Of a stretch of DNA of 64,000 nt, positions 1 to 13,700 are shown in pieces. The notes beneath the pieces were generated by a model. That model was not told where the DNA came from. It saw only the letters and a list, made by a program, of their open reading frames with translations, and did not search any database. How positions within the stretch are numbered: the stretch's first letter is position 1; each line of letters starts with the position of its first letter. The stretch spans positions 297,063 through 361,062 of the forward strand of contig QLIY01000011.1 in assembly GCA_003260075.1 (NCBI GenBank), given 5' to 3'. Both the position numbers and the translations under genes were made by a program. The DNA is from Phallusia mammillata (Eukaryota > Chordata > Ascidiacea > Phlebobranchia > Ascidiidae).

Positions 1-378
1 CGTTGTTTGGTATTGAAAAGATCACTGTAGTAATTGACCTTCGTTAAAAATTCATTACATCACAGTGGGGCAGTAACAATATGTGGTCGGGTGATACGTT
101 TTTGTTATTTAATAATTGAAGCAGGCACCATTTTGGAACGCGATGTACGCCCATTAATGTATGTACACTGACAAGCAACACTTTTACGTAGAGGGCAAAT
201 AGAGTTTATGACCCTTCCAATAGGAAAGCAAAAGTGACTGCAGTATATTACCTATATGGTGTACAACCCTATACAATTTTGGTATACAAACCTAAAATAT
301 ATTTCTGTTTTATGTGTTTATGTGCATGGTTCTGAATAGCCCTAAGCAAGATATGGATTCCGTATTTTTCCTTTCCAG
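1..378 (+). other. DAG1 intron (partial)
   Basis: Non-coding, AT-rich. It ends in a pyrimidine-rich acceptor (ctttccag, 371-378) directly before the first recognisable dystroglycan exon. I see no other gene in it. Confidence 0.6.
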
Positions 379-3300
379 GTCCAGATTTTAACACCTGAAA
401 CTCGTGACTGGATCATGTTGGACGAATCCTCACTTCAAGGAGTCCCTTTACCAGTACATGAGGGGCGCGGCCATCATATTGTGGCAACGCTACTGCACCA
501 CGACGAAGTTGCCCTTACTGTGCCCTGTTCAATCCATGTTGTCGAAAACATGCAGCCAAATACAGATGGGAAACTACTCTGGAGCCAGGAGGATCGACCG
601 GTTCGCTGCCTGCCCACGGAACCTGTAGTTACCATGGTTATAACACTGCAGGCTTCTGTAAATCAAATTACGCCAATGAGCCGAATAACATTAATTCAAA
701 ACCTGTGCAGTGCACTGTCCCGCCCCGAAGTAGCCAACCTGCGCACCGTAACCATAGAAACGCGTCCCCAGGCTGGTACAGTGGCTTTCATGTCTGGCCG
801 GGGTAACGCAGCTAGCTTGCCATCCAAGCGCCCTGGAGTTTACTTGTCGTGGCCGATTGCCTGTGGTGGAGACGCGTCGCAACTTCCCAGTTTGGAAGAG
901 GTAGAGAAGAATGCCGCCAGTGGCCAGCTGTCACGTGATCTGGGCTATGACGTCGTTGAGTGGAGAGTCGAAAATCGAAAACCGGCGGCTGTTAAAATTG
1001 TGGCTCTACAACAGCTAAGAAACACAAGGTTGGTTTGTATTAGAAAACACCGCATGTCCACATAAACACGACTCTAATTCAGAGCTTAATTCAAGAACAA
1101 TACAATTATATATAGTTTAACCATGACCTAACATTTTACGCGTAAACTATAAACACATTTGCCTTGAAAAACGTCTCCGTGATTGTGTTCGGCTTTGACA
1201 CAAGTCATTTACAATTCTGTGTTAACTACAGGGTGAGCTCCCGCCAAGGTGAGCGGAAGGCGCAATCGGAAGACACCAAAAAGCCTCGTTTACGACTAAA
1301 ACGGCAAGTGGATTCCACACCCGGTATCGCAAGCGCCATGGTGCCTTCAACACCCGGCTTCGACGATCTCGATGTACGTTTAAGGGGTCGGGATTCCAGT
1401 CCACAAGTAACGTCAGAACTGAGAAATCTTCGTGTACCCCGAGGCAACTACTTTGAGTACCAGATCCCGGCAGACACCTTCTATGACAAGGAAGATGGGA
1501 ATACAAGAGCACTGCATCTGAGCCTGGTCGACTTGGCGTCGTTCGATCCCTTTAACAATCAACTGGGAACCGACTCCTGGATGCTGCTTGATATTGACAC
1601 ACAGACCTTGTACGGTGTCCCACCCCGCTCCTCAGAAGTAAGAAAAATACTTGTTGAACTTTTATTCTGGGATAGGTTGATTTAAACTTGGTTTTCAATG
1701 AATAAGCTAATGCTGCCAGACATAATGTATCAACGAGTATTGCTCTTCCAGCAGTTTTTATGTTAAATATTTGACGTTTCCACTTCCCTTACAAACTTGA
1801 TTTTCAAGTTTGATTTTAGATTTAAAACATACGACTTTTATCAAGCTTCAAGGCAGTGGTTATAAACTTGTTTCATGTCGTAAACCACCAGTCCAATTAA
1901 ACGAATATGGTGGATTATTTCCTTTTTGCAAGATAGGTTAAAGTAATTTTACATCAAGCATTTGGGCTTGAATTGTATTTCTTCAAAGCAAAAATTGGGG
2001 AAATGTAAAATAGTTAAATATTTAGATAATCCTTGGAGACAATCCACCAGTTGAAAATCACTTTTGTTGGGTAAAGGTGATACGCCTTTGTCAAAAACCT
2101 ATGCAGCTTAATATATTTTGCAACAATAAATCTACAAACATTTATTCAGTGATTTGTTTTAACAGAAAGACGACCCAAGCTTTAATATCATGGCGGAGGA
2201 CAGCTCTCAGCAATCTGGACTCACCAAGTTCGTAGTGAATCTTGCGAACCGACTGCGTCCGACCAACCATCGATTTACTATGTATTTCTCTTCCTACACG
2301 GACTCATATATCGAATTAGCCATTCCCTCTGTATTTGCTCGAAGCCTAACTAAAGGTCTGGGTGCCAATTTTAACGACGTGGTTCCCCCGGGTCACTTTA
2401 CCATTGTGAAAGCAGAAACGGAGGGTGCAGAGTTGACTGTTACCTGGTTTAGAAACGATCTCGGCAACCGCAGGAAATGCGAACGCGACGCACTAGATCA
2501 AATGTGGTTTTCAATAACGGGAGACCACCTGACCGACGAGGCCAGTCAAAGGTCAAAGGCCACTGATGAGTTCAAACTTCACATGGCGCCGAATTTTGTG
2601 TTGAAATCGGTGAAAGTTTCGCTTTTCGGGCCGTGCGAACCCCCTCCCCCAACCGAAAAGCCAAACATCGCAAGCATGTCTCCCCCGATTATTACTCCAC
2701 CGCCACCTAAAATCACCCCAGCTAAGTCAACGACTGCGTCGACGACTAGTAAGCCTATCGAACCCACGACAATAGAAAAGACAAAGCTACCCAGTCCCCC
2801 ACCTATTACAATTAAACCTCTGCCGAAAATCACAACCAAACCAACTGTTCCCACAACCATCCCTACAACCAAGCCCACAACTGCAACAACAACAACGAAA
2901 CCAACAACAACGAAAGCCGCTGTTCCAATCGTTCGCAGACCATTACTACTTGATCGGGACTTTGAGTTAAAAATCCCCGCATCGGTGGGAAAAGAGAGCC
3001 GGGTCCAAATTCCTAAATCAAAATTTAATGTCGCATCACCAGAGTCCACCCGTTACATTCTACAAGCATGGGGTGATGAACTACCACTTTGGGTTTCAGT
3101 TGACCCGAATTCATCTTTACTGGTTGTGTTGCCGACCAACGTAGATATTTTGCCGCTGGATGAATTTAATTCCACTCATCGGATTTGGAACGGCGGACTT
3201 GTTGCAGTGAACAAGGAAGACGGGGCATTTTCGGATCGCATGAAAGTCAAGGTTTATGTTTTGGTTCCAGCGCAAGAAGTCGGCATGCAAAAGAAAGCAA

Positions 3301-5779
3301 ATCACGCCTTTGTCGCTAAAATTGAAAACTACGTCTTGGAGGTGGGTTAAATATTTAAATATTTTAAACATAACAACTCAGTATGTGTACCCTTGTAAGA
3401 CTCAGATTTACAATGGGTTACAGTACTACAATCTGACGATGACAATAATTTGGTTGGCAAGTCAAAATTACACGATATTCACGATTTAAGCTATATTTAA
3501 CCATTTTATTCTTAGCTAACATGTAAATGTTCCTTTTCTATTTTGCAGAACTTTACGTCAGTGGAAACTTCTCGATTCCTGGAGGTGATTTGGACAACGA
3601 TGGGTGACTCTGATTCCAGCAACTTTTTTGTACTTCCTCTTCAAGCGGGCTCAGTATACGTCACGTGGTACAACACGTCACTAGCATCCGAGATGTATTG
3701 TCCCTTCGACGAGATTCAATCACTTGGGCGCATGCTAGAAGAGTACAGACCTCAGCTAAACGAAAAGTAAGTTTTCTATATTGTTGTTGGGTTTGGTTTA
3801 GTTTAAACAGCAGGTGCTTGTGACCATAGATGTAGTATAATTTGGTATTCATTGCTAAACTAAACATACATCGTCAATAGTTGCTGTTTTACACCAAAAA
3901 TCGTGTAAAACAAATAAAATAGAGATTAAGCATCTGAAACAGATATAAGTTATCATTTCGGAACTGTTAGTAAACAAGAACTAAGACCTTTGCTTTGTAT
4001 GAGTGTGAAGTATTTCAGGACTAAACACCTTTTGTTTCTGTGTCATAGTTTTGCGTTTTTGTCGACGCATTTAAAACCAGCTACAACATTTAAAAGCAAC
4101 TTTATTTCAAAACAGTAAAAAAGTTCCAAGCTGCGTAAACTTTATCACTTTTCCATTCACCCCGACCGCTATATAACTCCCTTTCACAAGTTTACTGTTT
4201 TCAATAAACGACAAAAGCCGCAATCTTTTGCGCTTTCGAGTCACACAATTGTCGTTTCGCCGCAAGTTTGTAAATGTTCCAAGGCAAACAACTGTCCGTG
4301 AAAGACTTCCCACAATGACCGGGCTTGGCGATATCAAGCTCCATTCAGTTTGGCAACATATAACCAAATTACACATTACCGACTGTATTAGCCCTTATGT
4401 AATTTTTATCGACGTCCCGATTAAACGAATCATAACTTTTTAGAAACGGACATTTTGCAAACCTGTTAAATAGAGTTCTAATGGTTTGTTCATTTACGTG
4501 TTTATAGTTAAACCATTCAAAGCCGGATATGGTTTTTATGAACTTATAGTTTCGATAAATCGTTGTTAACATTGTAACTTCAAAGGAGATTGCCACTTTT
4601 ACCTGCCACATACAAAGTCATAACCCTGGCGTTTTCCAATAAACCACTTGGCGTTCTCCGGGAAAGCGGCCATAAAGCAAAGTGAACTGCGGTTTAGTGT
4701 GTAATAAATTCCTTCAACTTGGTTTGTGATCAGGACGTTGACTTCTTAACGACTGCGCTTAACGTTATAGCTTTGCTGTTCTGGCTGGCGGTACTTTGAC
4801 TATACGCGGGCGGTAGAGCTACTAACACCATACCTCACGGCAGACCCACATTTAGTTAAATTTTGATAGGTGGCGCAAAAAGCTGAATTATTTATTTCGC
4901 AGCCAAAGGGGTCAGGAACCTAGATTTTGAAAATTTTACGTTAGGAAGTTTGTTTATTAAATTTTTAATGATAATACCTTACCCAAACCCTACTAGCCCT
5001 AACCGTCAGCATGTTTGGAGATATAGCGTTTTAAATAGGTATTAGTGCTCTTCGCGCCACTTATCGAAATTTAGCTAAATAGGTGCTTGCCGTAAGGTAT
5101 GGTGTTAGTAGAATTTTCTCCACGCTGGGACGGTGTGTTGATGTTGCCTTTTGTTTTGCTCAGGTTCAGCAATGCTGGGTTTTCAGTTTCATCAATTGGA
5201 TTGATGCCAAAAAATTCGTGCGTTTTGACTACGACTTCGACAACTACTCCGACAACATTAGCAAAGTCACGCGTCCCAAAAGTTGTACCGGCAAGCACAT
5301 CCACCATCAGTCCAACTTCATCAACTGACGACGACAAGTTGCAAGTGGCGGGAGGCGACGGTTCCACAAGTATCATCATCATAGCTGTTGTGTTGGCCTG
5401 CATCGTGGTGCTCATCGCAGTCGCCGTGTTCAAATGCCGCACCAACAGCGCCGCTCAGCGGAAACGCGAAGACAAAAAGCGATTGCAAAGTGCCGCCGCA
5501 ACTGCCGCTGTTGTTTCACCGAGCTCGCCCTATCGTCAAGGCAACGGCGGTGTCTTCGGCGATTCCAGTCTACACTTCAAACCAGGAACCCCGATCGTGT
5601 TCGACGGTGAAACAAACGGGGATAGTGCCGGGGCTCCGCTTCTTCAGCGCACCAGTACCTTTACGCAGGCACAGAACGGGAGCAATAGGGTCGACGGCGA
5701 AACGATTCCGTTGAATCACGTGGCACACACTGCTGAAGAACCAGTGCGACCACCGCCGCCAGCTTATGCACACAAGTAG
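379..5779 (+). CDS. DAG1: Dystroglycan, 3' part (5 exons; N-terminus off window)
   Basis: Dystroglycan is the laminin receptor that links extracellular matrix to dystrophin; one precursor is cut into alpha and beta chains. Exons 379-1028, 1232-1637, 2166-3341, 3549-3766 and 5164-5779 join in phase with GT-AG borders; stop at 5777. In order they encode the alpha N-terminal globular region, a furin-type R-L-K-R site (1293-1304), a cadherin-like (CADG) domain with the family signature YFEYQIPADTFYDKED, a SEA-like domain, a Thr/Pro-rich mucin-like stretch (about 2640-2935), a second CADG plus SEA-like unit containing the Gly-Ser self-cleavage pair (3648-3653), a Thr-rich linker, one membrane helix (about 5365-5430), a basic juxtamembrane stretch, and a Pro-rich tail ending PPPPAYAHK. 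That tail resembles the dystrophin/WW-binding PPxY end. The signal peptide lies upstream of the window. Family assignment is firm; the duplicated CADG-SEA layout is unusual. Confidence 0.93.
1293..1304 (+). other. DAG1: Furin-type cleavage site codons in dystroglycan (RLKR)
   Basis: Codons for R-L-K-R followed by Q-V. In vertebrates alpha-dystroglycan N is released by furin at an equivalent RVRR-Q site just before the mucin region; the position relative to the N-terminal domain is the same here. Cleavage itself is inferred. Confidence 0.65.
3648..3653 (+). other. DAG1: Alpha/beta dystroglycan Gly-Ser autocleavage codons
   Basis: The codons ggc tca encode G-S in the context LQAG-SVYVTW. This matches the vertebrate SEA-like autoproteolysis site, where beta-dystroglycan begins with Ser in a SIVVEW-like strand. 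The paralogous unit upstream has Gly-Ala (2424-2429). Confidence 0.75.
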
Positions 5780-7776
5780 CTAGCGACGGGCCTCGCAGTT
5801 TCTTGTTGTTTCTTTTCTAGCGCTGTTCACTGTACCACAATTTTCATTATTTTCATCTCTGGTGTATCGCGATGTCGAATAATTTTATTTTTTATAAGTT
5901 GTCAACAATTTGACGCTGTCATTTTTCCCTCGCCATCTTTTCTCTCATCATGAAATTTCAACACAAACTCGGCTTTCTAATGTCTTACCACATGCCACAA
6001 GCAACTCATGTCTTGTCCAAATATTTCTGACTAAAAATGTTTTTCCAACATATTTGCCAAAGCAAGTTACTGTAACCATTTGTGGCTATGCCGTGCGTAT
6101 GTTATTGGTCCTTACTCTCTTCATTGACATTTTTCGACTTCTTTTAATTGCTTTAATTTATTTGAACAGGTATCTTATGCTCGAACCGATGTTATAACTT
6201 AATTGTAATGAAAAAAGTTTCATTTTTTGCGATCCTTCTGTGTTACCTTTTGGCACGGTTTTATGGTTGGAGTTGTTTGTGTTTTTTTGCCCTTGCTCAC
6301 AATAAACACGTACTTTTCTATGCACTTAAAGGAGCTGTTTGTTGATGTTTGTAAATCAGTTTGTTCAGTTTTGAATTTTAAACGATAAAATTCCAAGCTT
6401 GTAAAGCTATTTTCCATTAAAAACTAGTTATTCATTAAAAAAACTAGTCATGGTCTAGCTTTATTTTAAGAAAGGTTTTAAACTTAATACGCAAGATTTT
6501 CAATGCCAGAAGGTTGGTACCTTAAACAGGTTACGTTTTAGTTAAAGAGAAGGTGTTAATATGGACTGTGACCATTAGCCCGCATCGAACAAAAAAAGTA
6601 TCATCACTTCTAAATAAAAAAAGTTTTTAACACAAAGCAAAGATTTAAACACTTTTTACACAAAGAAGTGTAGGCTAATCGCTCGAAAAAGAGGAAATGT
6701 AAATCTACGGATGTCACAAGAGTCTATCGTCAATTTTATTTCAGAACTTTGTGCTATTTATTTTTTAAAACGTTTAATATACATATAAGGTCTCTGCTTT
6801 GTATAAAAAAAACTTTTTAGTTAAGATAATTTGTTTGTCGGTGATATCTATGTTAGCCTCTGTCAGCTGGTGAAAAGTTTTGATTGACATCCATTGTGAA
6901 GAGCGTCGTCTAGTGACTGTGTCTATGTACACTTTCGGTTTAATAATGAAAAACCGGGTTTCCCGTTTTTGCAGGAACTACCAACACCGAAAGAATGCAG
7001 GATGTTAAAGCAAATCTAAATCAATTTCTAAAATAGTTTGTTTTTTAGTTTATACGACCTGTTTGTATGTGTTTTTCGAACGTTTAGTGTGTTACAAAAG
7101 ACGCAGATCGGTATCGGTTGTCAGTTGTCACAGTAATGCAAACAATGACAGTTTTTTTTTGTTTATGCCCGTCGAATATCAATGCAGGTTGACGTGTTTG
7201 TATTCTTTGAGGAGCTACACAATTACCAACAGATTAACTTGTAGGATTTTTTCAACAATGGCTGCAATATTTTAACAGTAAGTCAGGTTTTTAATTATGG
7301 CTTGAGGAGAGAAAAAGGATTGTTGTATTAAAGCAAGCTGATGACATTTTGCTTTTGACTTCAGATGCTTGTTTTTGCTTCTGAAGAAAAGTTTTTTTGT
7401 TTGGTTTTGGTTGTTGATGATTATATAAGTAAATCTGTTGTGCATAGTTTGCAGTAGTACTCATTACTCTAAATTCTAAAACATATCCAAACAAATGCAG
7501 GGTAAAAGGATATTTGATTGAAAACAGTTGACTTGATAATGACAGTTGATTTTAACATTACTTGTAACAGTTTTGTGTAAAAAGCAAAATAAACAAACAA
7601 TAATTCAATTGGTAACATTATACAAAAAAACTGCAGCCATATACTTCTGAGTATGGTTTTAATTGGTTGCTTTTTGCATTAAGGTGTTTGTTTATTTGTT
7701 GGTCGGCATATTCTGACCACAAGTGGTAAATTATATAGTTTTGAAATTATCATTAGGGTTGTTGGAAACTGTTAAA
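5780..7776. other. DAG1-RNF123 intergenic region
   Basis: About 2 kb of AT-rich DNA holding the DAG1 3' UTR (an AATAAA lies at 6301-6306) and the presumed RNF123 promoter and 5' UTR. I see no convincing ORF, RNA gene or poly-C spacer. The short ORFs here show no protein-like composition. Confidence 0.6.
6301..6306 (+). terminator. DAG1: Candidate DAG1 polyadenylation signal AATAAA
   Basis: First AATAAA after the DAG1 stop, about 520 bp downstream, followed by a T/GT-rich stretch (ttgttgatgtttgt). Use as the poly(A) signal is inferred. Confidence 0.4.
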
Positions 7777-10700
7777 ATGGCTTCCAGTAGTTTGGTTTCT
7801 CCAACTCGTACAACTTTCATGAAGCAAAAACTGGAATCAAGGAAACAAAAATGTATGTTGCATGAACATTTGGCTTGTTAGTCATGTTGCAAAGTGGCAT
7901 ATGTAAAATGATCTAAGTGACCGACTCATATACAGTTATGATTCAAATTGTGTGACTCGCAATTGAAACTGATGCGGTGTTGAAACCAATGTTAACTGTT
8001 TGTTGTTCACACCCGATGTTAGTATGGCATATACTGATTTCTTAACACAACTTCTTTTAGTTATGACTTTCAGAAACAAAAAAATTGAAAAAAAACATAT
8101 TTTTCAATAAAAATTAATTGTTTTAAGTAACACTTTTTTGCTTTAAATCATAAATAGTTGGGTGTTTAATAAAATGATTTCATGAACAGTACTGTCATTT
8201 ATATAGTAATGTGTTTGAATGCTTTTATCAGCTAACACCTCAATTTACTTTTAAATGCAGGTTCAGCCAGTGGCCTTGATGAGATTCTCCGCATTGTCTT
8301 TTCAAGCAAAAAGAGCTTACCTCTGGATAGCAAGTAAGTGCTGTCCTGCCCTATAAGTTACCTTTAAATATTTGATTTACATTAAACCCCTTTAACTGTA
8401 GGAATCCAATGCTGGGATTTTCCAATCTTGAAAATCATATTAATACTGCTTTGGGTGGCATCTCCCCTACTGTGGCCCAAAGCAGTGCTGCAGTTGCTCA
8501 CAGTAAGTCACCTGTTTTATGAAATCTAATATTTTTTTGTTTATATGTGTGTAAATAGTAAACCGTTGAAACTTTCAATTTTTGCTTGTGCTGAAAAAGT
8601 GCTACACAAGTTTACAAAAGTATAAACATTAAACATACTTTTCTTTGTACTTGTTTGCCACTGTGTTATGATGTTGTTTTCTATGCAAACGGCCTAATTT
8701 TACAGCTTTACAGTTTAAACTTAAACTTTATTGGTTTTATCAGGTTCAAAGTCTTCTCCAAGCAGCTCTGGACGAAAGGGTGGCTACTTTTGGGAAAAGA
8801 AGCAAAAGTATGTTCCCCACCAGATTGCCCCAGATGGTAAGAACAATTAGAATTTGGCTGAACAACTTTTTTCTGCCAATGTTTTAAACCATAGATTTTG
8901 CTTATTGTTACCATAACATTTTACATAACCACAAAACACAAAAAATGCTATGCCCCATTCTCTGTATATTGTGGACAAAAATGGCTTTCAAGGTAGTCTT
9001 ACTGTAGCAGTATGTGCTTTACAAAAAGCTAACAACCTACTCTCTCAGCATGCCTAAAAACAACCTTTTGCCTTTACTGAAAAACAAGTCTTTTACAGTA
9101 ACAAGTGATGGCAGATTGGGAACTGGAAATGATGTGAGTCTACAAGGCCATCCACTTGACACTGTGCCTGGTGACAGTCTGGCCGTGATCGGAAACTCCA
9201 ATTTTCATTCGGTAAAGGCATCTCATTGTGTTTACAAAGGTATGTACATGAGTGGCTTGTCCTTTTAAACAAACTGTAGCTTGTAGATTTTCCTCAACTT
9301 ACATTGCTTTCCTATACAGCTATTAGTTCACTGGCCTTAAACCTTAACTGTGTGGTATTTTGTATTAGTAATATCAATATGTTTAAAAGATTTAAAAAAC
9401 ACTTTGGTTTAGGGCATGTATTATTTTGAGATCATACAACAAATGCTTAAATTTAAAGTTAAATGACCTTAAATTTAAAGTAAAATATCTAAAACCCCTT
9501 ACACATTTTATCATGAAATAGTAAAACTGATTTTAACTTGTTAATTGTCATGTTTGTTGCAATCCTTCTTCCCAAACAAACAGTTGACATTTTTCAGGCA
9601 AGTGGATGTATGAGGTCCAGATAGGAACATCTGGTCTTATGCAGATTGGCTGGTGTACTTCAACTTGTAAGTTTAACCGAGATGAAGGTGCAGGTGACAC
9701 TAAGCACTCTTATGCATATGATGGCTACAGGGAGGCAAAGTGGACGTCAAGATGTAACACCAAGTATGGTGAAGTAAGTGGTTTTTGTCTTAATTGTTCT
9801 ACAAAAAGCCAGAGTAGTTTCAAGTGTAAAGTTATAATTTTGTTCAAAATGGTTAATGCAATTTTTGTTTGAACATCAGAATGAACTGTCCAGCTATAAT
9901 GTGTGTTTTTCCTATAATGTATGTTCTCAAAATAAATATCAAATCTGTAATTTATATTAGATTACATGAATATGTAACAATTGATTTTTCATACATATCC
10001 CTGTTAGTGCTTGCAGAACAGTAAATTTGATCACTATTTTTGATCTTGTTTGAATAAATACTGCTGCCAATTTTTACGACCCATTTCACAGATGCATGAA
10101 TATCAGAAGGCAAGAAAGGTTTTTTTGGTCTGCAAATGTCTGACTGTGGTTTTTTAATCAAAGGTTCCATGTCCCCTTGGGACACCTAACATGGCCTGAA
10201 TGTACCGAAATTCAATGCATGTTAAATGCTCAAGTTGTTTGCAATTTTCAGATTTGTAAAGCGTTTGAATATTTAGCCAGCAAGTGAAGCTACATACACA
10301 ATAAACATTTTAATTTTTTAATTATTTAGATGGTAACAAGGCTAAATAAACAAACTACATTTTGGAATTTTTAATTATTCAAATGGTAGGCAAAGCTAAA
10401 AAACTGTAAAAGAAATGCTTATGTTATGGTCAAAAACATTTAGCACAGTTTCAATTGCTCATTTTCAAGTTGTTTTTGTTCTTTTTCATGCCATGAACTA
10501 AACAAAATGTTTTTCGATGGCTAGTTCAAGTCATTCCTTTTCACCCTTACGAATGAACCACAGAAGTCCCTATAATATCTACCACTACCACTCGAAACGG
10601 TTTAAGCAACTTTGAAACGTTCAAAACACAACCATTGACAACCGTGTACGATTGAGAAACACGTCGAAGTTAAATATAGCCACCTTTCAATTGGTGTTAT

Positions 10701-13700
10701 GCTCGTGCAAGTTGGCGCTGTGATTAGTTTGAGAGGCGTAATTTGATCTCCCAAACGTGCTGCCATCAGTCGTAAACGCGCAAATATTGTGAAGTATTAG
10801 ACAGTGCGGTTTGGCTATGAGCTATTGCGCTACCAAACTAGAATGTCTTTACAATACATGATAGGGTAAATGCTTTTTATGCAAACAATTTAGTTTATTT
10901 AATATTTGTATATTTCTGCACGCCACTAAGCAACGCTGAAAAATGTTGAAGTTGTGTCTGTAAAAATAGAACGTTGCTATGATTGGTCCAGAACTGTTTT
11001 ATTTGGCTCTCCGGTAAACTGACTATAGCTATCAATGCCTAATTTACTTGTACCTAATGGCTTGTTAATTTTTTGGCTTAGCAACTAAACATTTATTCTT
11101 GGGCGTAAAACTTTGTGACAAGTTCATTGAAAGTGTCACTTTACGGCCGCCAACGCATCTTTGATGTTTGTTTAAACAGAAATCGTAAAAACCAGACACT
11201 ATAAGTTTTTCTTTGTGTTGTATACATGCACTGTCATGCTGTAAAATTTTGTTGTCAAACTATTTCCCTGTGTAAACATGACTCATCATTTTTTAGGCTT
11301 GGGAAGCTGACGACATAGTCACGTGTCTACTTGACTTGGACAATCGGACAACTTCGTTTCTTTTGTAAGTTTTAAGCGTTTTTTTACCCTTTTAAGTAGT
11401 CAGTTTCAAAAATAAAAAAAGGTTATTTATGATTACGTCATAACTATTCGACATCATAATAGACCGAGCGCACTGAGCCGGGCACCGATCATTAACATGA
11501 GATTAACGCATGATGGGACAAACAGAACTCTTTTACCGCATTGGTCCACTCCTACTAAGTTGTATTTGATTATGTGTTAAATGGTGTAACTAACGTCAAA
11601 ATAGTTATGACGTAATGATAGACGTGCTAAATGGTGCAACTAACATGGCAGCCGGACGCAATGGTTCAGTTTTGTACTTCATTTGACAGAAGTTTTTCTT
11701 TGCATTTTTATCGAACCATTGTCTTATTCCTATTCAAACAAATATTTTGCTTTTAAATATAGGCATCATCATTCTCAATTGAAGCCAATTATGTAGATTC
11801 GCTTGAAAACTTGTAAAATTATGTAACTTTAAACTATTGAACAGCGAATCTGTGGCCTCATAGGTCCTGATGCGAAACAAATGCATATATTACTGCGAGC
11901 ATACAGGTTACGTCAGTCACTTATTCAATAAAGATCCCCATAAAAAGCAACAGAGAAGATGTTTAGACCGTACACAGAATCCCCCTGCTCTGTCAACTTG
12001 CTGTTTTGTGCAGAAATGGTCGTGATCTTGGTGTGGCGTTCGACGATATTCCCACAGGACCAGGACTGGCATACTTTCCCGTGCTCAGCCTCGCCTACAA
12101 GGAGATTGCTTACTGCAACTTCGGCCTAAAACCAATGAAGCACCCAGTACCAGGGTATAGGCCGATACAGGTACTGATATGCTTGTAAGGTGTTGTATTT
12201 TAGCCGGAATAAATTGCACCAGCGATAAACGGTTGAATTTATCGATCGCTTTTTTTCTAGTTGCATCCTTATGGGCTGAATGTGGGCTTTTAGATGCTTG
12301 ATAACTGCTTACAATTGTATGCTTTTAGAATCATCTGTCACCCCACAATACTGACCAAATTCGTGTAAATAGTACTGGTTACTTTAAGTTATTTCTCTGT
12401 CATCGTATTCTGCCATCCTTATCCCTGTTTTCAGATATCAATTTGGAAACTGTATAGCTGTATAATATAATATAATAAGCAGCACTATAAACATTGATGT
12501 AAGGCTAGTCGGTGTGCGTATTTCCAAAGTCAGGCGCGTGTGTGCTGCAAATTCTTGTTTTTGACGTCACATTTTTAAATGCACTATACAAATGAGATGG
12601 CTTAAACGAAACCATAACTGCGAAAGTTTCTCGACATAGGTAATATTTTTGCCACTTAAGTACCAAAGTCGATTTTGTAAACATATTGTAATAAACGGCA
12701 GTTACGTTTCTGATTCACTCATATATATAATAGAATTGTAATTCGGGCTTGGCTTTTCGCTTTGTGTTCGGGCCTTAGTTTTTAAAGGAGCTTGATTGGG
12801 CCTAATTTCCAACTTTCGGGCCTTTTGGACAGATTTCGGGCTTGCATTTTCTGGTTCAGGCCCAAATTTCTGGTGCGCTTACAAGTCTGCATCTGAAAGT
12901 CTTTTTGGCTCTACAAATAAAAGGAATTTACATAAATTCTACATCACTAATTATTTTTTTTACGTTTAAATGAAATTATAATAATTGACAATGGTATAAT
13001 TTCGTTACTGTACTAATGGCTGCACACTTTTAAGGATCCACCAGCGGACGCTGAAGAGGCCAAGTATCTTATCGGCTGCCTGGAATCCCTGCATAGATTG
13101 TCACGTCGCAAGCCGGTGAGTTTTGTGCTGTGAATGTGGATTCACTTTGGCGCATGATCGCTTGCACGTACATATGATGTTTGTGGTGGCAAAACATGTC
13201 ATCAAATTCAGAACTCCAAGTTCGCGGAAAAGGTCATGAGCCTAATGTGTAAGAATAGAATATGGGTTTGTGATATAGGACGGACCATCTTGCATCTATT
13301 GACGTCCGCTTCCTAGTTCTTTTTCCACAAAATGCGGCTCAGTACAACCAGTAACCACTGAGCTTGAATAATAAGTCTAGCAGCTGGAAGACTTCGTAAA
13401 CTTGCCTTGTAATAAAAAAAAATCTGTGTTTCTTTGTAGGCTAATTTTTCACCAAAAAAGAGTTTTTATGAACGCACAGCAAACAGTACATACATTATCA
13501 TATAGATACGCGCGGTCGTATAAATTCTTATCCACTACCGCAAGATGTTTACTGGTTTAAAGAAGCCTTATTACAGGACGTCCGCAACCTTTTAAACTCC
13601 GCTTGCCAATTTAGTTGTCATATCAAATTTCCTCGTGTCAGTTTACTTCTATATTTGCTATTGTTGATGATTGACCTTGTGTGCCAATTAGTTTTGAGTT

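Noticed and set aside
2579..3049. 156-codon minus-strand frame rich in Val and Gly
   Set aside because: A shadow of the Thr/Pro mucin-like region of dystroglycan read backwards.
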